This document shows positions 62,076-64,000 of a stretch of DNA of 64,000 bases, one piece after another; the stretch's first letter is position 1; each line of letters opens with the position of its first letter. This stretch comes from an uncultured Enhydrobacter sp. (GTDB lineage: Bacteria; Pseudomonadota; Gammaproteobacteria; Pseudomonadales; Moraxellaceae). The stretch covers positions 1 to 64,000 of the forward strand of contig CAMIOS010000001.1 in assembly GCA_946222995.1 (NCBI GenBank), in the 5' to 3' direction. The position numbers were made by a program, and so were the translations under genes. The notes below the pieces were generated by a model, which saw only the letters and a list, made by a program, of their open reading frames with translations, was not told the origin of the DNA and did no database searches.

Positions 62076-62420
62076 TTAATTTATAAAATATAAAAAAAAG
62101 TTTAGGCTTGCAATACCGATAATCATGCTGACAAATAACTGTTTAAAACAGTGATAACTTATTAAAACAGTCAATAACGCAAAAATTTGGGCAACTAATA
62201 ACTTTGACACATAAAAATGCTGCTGGTGATCTAGCCATGTCAACGAAGTTAGCACTAGCAGCACCATCACCGCTAAGGGTAAGCCTTGGTTTACCGCATG
62301 AAATACTGCAGAGTCTAGCCAACGTTTTGGCAACACCACAGGCGTAATACGGGTAAAAAACGTGATAAGTGCCATTACTAAAATGGCAAGCACAAGATAC
62401 GTGGGTGTGATATTAGTCAT
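62076..62420 (-). CDS. azlD: AzlD family branched-chain amino acid exporter subunit
   Basis: A 114-residue membrane protein with four hydrophobic helices (MTNITPTYLVLAILVMALITFFTRITP). The start at 62420 is chosen; an upstream ATG at 62429 three codons earlier is in frame. AzlD is the small partner of AzlC, together exporting branched-chain amino acids or analogues. The AzlC stop overlaps the start of this gene, so they are translationally coupled. Its 3' end borders an AT-rich spacer after murU. Confidence 0.85.
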   Translation of the reverse strand: MTNITPTYLVLAILVMALITFFTRITPVVLPKRWLDSAVFHAVNQGLPLAVMVLLVLTSLTWLDHQQHFYVSKLLVAQIFALLTVLISYHCFKQLFVSMIIGIASLNFFLYFIN

Positions 62421-63120
62421 GTGGGGCATCTGCCTGATGGGTGCGTTGTTGGATGAGATAAAATCGCCCCATAATCAAAACAATACTAAGCGCAATCGCA
62501 GACAACAACAGCCATTTTTGAAACCATAACAGCCCAACCGCCAACGCAATTACCGCAATATATATCGGATAACTTGCCTTTAGTTTGCGATATTGCTCAT
62601 ATGCCAAAATCGCAAATAAGCAGACCAACGCAAAATCTAAATGCGGTACCAGATTATTTAGTTTTGCCCCGATAAGCACGCCTAACACCGTACCGATTAT
62701 CCAATAAGCTTGGTTCAAAAAACTAATTGGCAATAATAAAGCTTGGCGTTTTTCTTGCTCAAGTGTGGTCAATACTGAAAAAGTTTCATCTGTCAATGCA
62801 AACAAACCGTAGTAGCGTGCCAGCATAGAACTTGGCAAATTAGGCAATAACGGAATGGCATAAAACACGTGACGTAAATTGATCGCTAACGTGTTACTTG
62901 CCAACGTCGCAAAGCCTGTACCCGTTGCCAACAGCGAAATTGCTGCATATTGGGCTGCTCCAGCGTATAAAACAACACTGGCAAATACCGCTGCCCATGC
63001 CGGTAATTTGGCTGCCACAAATAATACCCCAAAAGCAATCCCGGCAGGTATATAGCCCATGGCTACAGGGTAGCTGGCTTGTAGGGCGTATTGCCATCGT
63101 TCGGCTGATTTCATTACCAT
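62413..63120 (-). CDS. azlC: AzlC family branched-chain amino acid exporter subunit
   Basis: A 235-residue membrane protein with about seven hydrophobic segments. SYPVAMGYIPAGIAFGVLF and AGAAQYAAISLLATG are signature parts of AzlC, and DETFSVLTT the next. It ends inside the azlD start. The ATG at 63120 or at 63114 (with AAGGA 10 bp upstream) are both plausible starts. The gene starts about 70 bp below secF and beyond a minus-strand terminator. Confidence 0.88.
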   Translation of the reverse strand: MVMKSAERWQYALQASYPVAMGYIPAGIAFGVLFVAAKLPAWAAVFASVVLYAGAAQYAAISLLATGTGFATLASNTLAINLRHVFYAIPLLPNLPSSMLARYYGLFALTDETFSVLTTLEQEKRQALLLPISFLNQAYWIIGTVLGVLIGAKLNNLVPHLDFALVCLFAILAYEQYRKLKASYPIYIAVIALAVGLLWFQKWLLLSAIALSIVLIMGRFYLIQQRTHQADAPHD

Positions 63121-63128
63121 TTTTCCTT

Positions 63129-63160
63129 AAAAAAACACCCCATCATTCGGATAGGGTGTC
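63129..63160 (-). terminator. minus-strand terminator after secF
   Basis: On the minus strand ACACCC and GGGTGT pair around a 13-base loop and are followed by TTTTTTT. It separates secF from azlC. Confidence 0.72.
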
Positions 63161-63192
63161 GATGCCTTTGCAAGCAATTAATTTTTAAACCA

Positions 63193-64000
63193 TCAGTTAT
63201 CGGAATCAAACGCAGGGGCATGGCGGTCATTAAATTCCACTTGCTCTTCGACAAACTCAGGTTTGACCTCGACAATAAAGTCTTTACGGGACATACCCAG
63301 CCATAGCGCAATCGCACTGGCAATATAAATGGAAGAAAATGTACCCAAAATTAAACCAATCAGCAGCGCCACTGCAAACCAAAACAAACTCTCACCACCC
63401 AAGAAAATCATGGCCAACACCACCAATAACACGGTAGATACCGTCATAATAGTTCGGCGTAACGTCTCAGTAAGCGATAAATTGACAATCGCTCTGGGGC
63501 TTAAACCTCGCACACGGCGAAAATTTTCCCGAATACGGTCATATACCACAATGGTATCGTTAATCGAATAACCAATCAAAGATAAAATCGCCGCCAATAC
63601 CGTCAAATCAAATGGCCAACCAAAAAAGGCAAAAATACCTACGGTAATAATACTGTCATGGAACAATGCCAACACCGCACCAAAGGCAAGTTTAGCTTGG
63701 AAGCGTATCGCCACATAAACAAACATACATAGCAGCGCCAAACCAGTCGCCCCAAGCGAAGTCGTGTAAATCTCATCGCCTACTTGGCTACCCACCACAT
63801 CAATTGACTTGATCGTGGCATTATTGTTGGGTAAATCCAATGCTTTGTCCAAATTATTGCTTAATCCCTCAATTTGTTTTTGTGGCGGTAAGCGAACAAG
63901 TATCTCTTTAGTGTTGCCCAAATATTGAATCACGCTGTCGTTAATATGGTGTGAAGCAAGGGTATTTTGTACTTGGCTACGCTCGACAGGTTTTTCATAC
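63193..64000 (-). CDS. secF: protein translocase subunit SecF (5' end outside the window)
   Basis: Partial gene; the reading frame stays open to the right edge, giving 269 codons of the C-terminal part (YEKPVERSQVQNTLASHHINDSVIQYLG...). Five to six membrane segments are seen. SYVG-like motif region LGATGLALLCMFVYVAIRF, ALFHDSIITVGIFAFFGWPFDLTVLAAILSLIGYSINDTIVVYDRIREN and the final hydrophobic helices are typical of SecF, which uses the proton motive force to pull proteins across the inner membrane with SecD. The C-terminal tail is acidic. secD should lie further to the right. Confidence 0.96.
   Translation of the reverse strand, partial: YEKPVERSQVQNTLASHHINDSVIQYLGNTKEILVRLPPQKQIEGLSNNLDKALDLPNNNATIKSIDVVGSQVGDEIYTTSLGATGLALLCMFVYVAIRFQAKLAFGAVLALFHDSIITVGIFAFFGWPFDLTVLAAILSLIGYSINDTIVVYDRIRENFRRVRGLSPRAIVNLSLTETLRRTIMTVSTVLLVVLAMIFLGGESLFWFAVALLIGLILGTFSSIYIASAIALWLGMSRKDFIVEVKPEFVEEQVEFNDRHAPAFDSDN

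Overview
The window is a chromosomal segment, about 44% GC by eye, from a gammaproteobacterium of the family Moraxellaceae. Protein sequences and gene order point to a Moraxella/Faucicola (M. osloensis-like) organism. The main clues are a Thr at the GyrA position equivalent to E. coli Ser83 (as in Moraxella), a class I lipase with its foldase, the AmgK/MurU muropeptide recycling pair next to lptD/surA, and the prmA-DUF3426-fis-purH order. No insertion sequence, prophage, integrase, CRISPR array or rRNA was found. Genes are dense and mostly core.

Layout. 0.2-6.0 kb: a DUF445 membrane protein, then ccmFGHI for cytochrome c maturation (the ccmABCDE half is not here). 6.2-12.1 kb: adk, a convergent FAD-binding dehydrogenase, a Pif1-like helicase with an in-frame 15-bp tandem repeat, and a GAPDH/Epd-like dehydrogenase with a TTG start. 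12.2-19.2 kb (minus strand): mrcB, prmA, a DUF3426 zinc-ribbon protein, fis and purH. 19.3-23.0 kb: a CcoI/FixI-type copper ATPase and a lipoprotein with an EF-hand-like loop. 23.2-27.4 kb: a decayed pirin fragment with its terminator intact, gyrA, and an AEC transporter. 27.4-29.8 kb: a DUF4105 envelope protein and a YeaC-like DUF1315 protein. 29.9-35.9 kb: a FadI-like thiolase divergent from a two-domain FabG, then a MaoC hydratase, a serine hydrolase and a HIT protein. 36.0-38.0 kb: tRNA-Leu(CAA), lipB and a LysR regulator. 38.2-42.9 kb: an unknown membrane-anchored protein with an RDD protein, a secreted lipase with its foldase, and an unknown Cys-cluster protein. 43.0-45.4 kb: a WYL regulator followed by a TerD-domain protein. 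45.8-49.1 kb: sdaA and recJ, convergent. 49.4-55.2 kb: a small DUF697-like protein, a BtuB-like receptor, a GDPD phosphodiesterase, prpF and pgeF. 55.3-62.0 kb: surA and lptD (minus) divergent from amgK-murU (plus). 62.1-64.0 kb: azlD, azlC and the 3' part of secF, which runs off the right edge.

Functional themes. Envelope biogenesis is prominent: PBP1b, PgeF, AmgK/MurU, LptD, SurA, SecF and lipase/foldase. A second theme is acyl-CoA chemistry: the thiolase, FabG4-like reductase and MaoC genes would together cover three beta-oxidation-like or acyl-elongation steps. The best candidates for something undescribed are the WYL/TerD pair at 43.0-45.4 kb, the orphan Cys-cluster protein at 42.3 kb, and the single-pass protein abutting the RDD gene at 38.2 kb. 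None has the hallmarks of a proven new system; all are inference from sequence alone.
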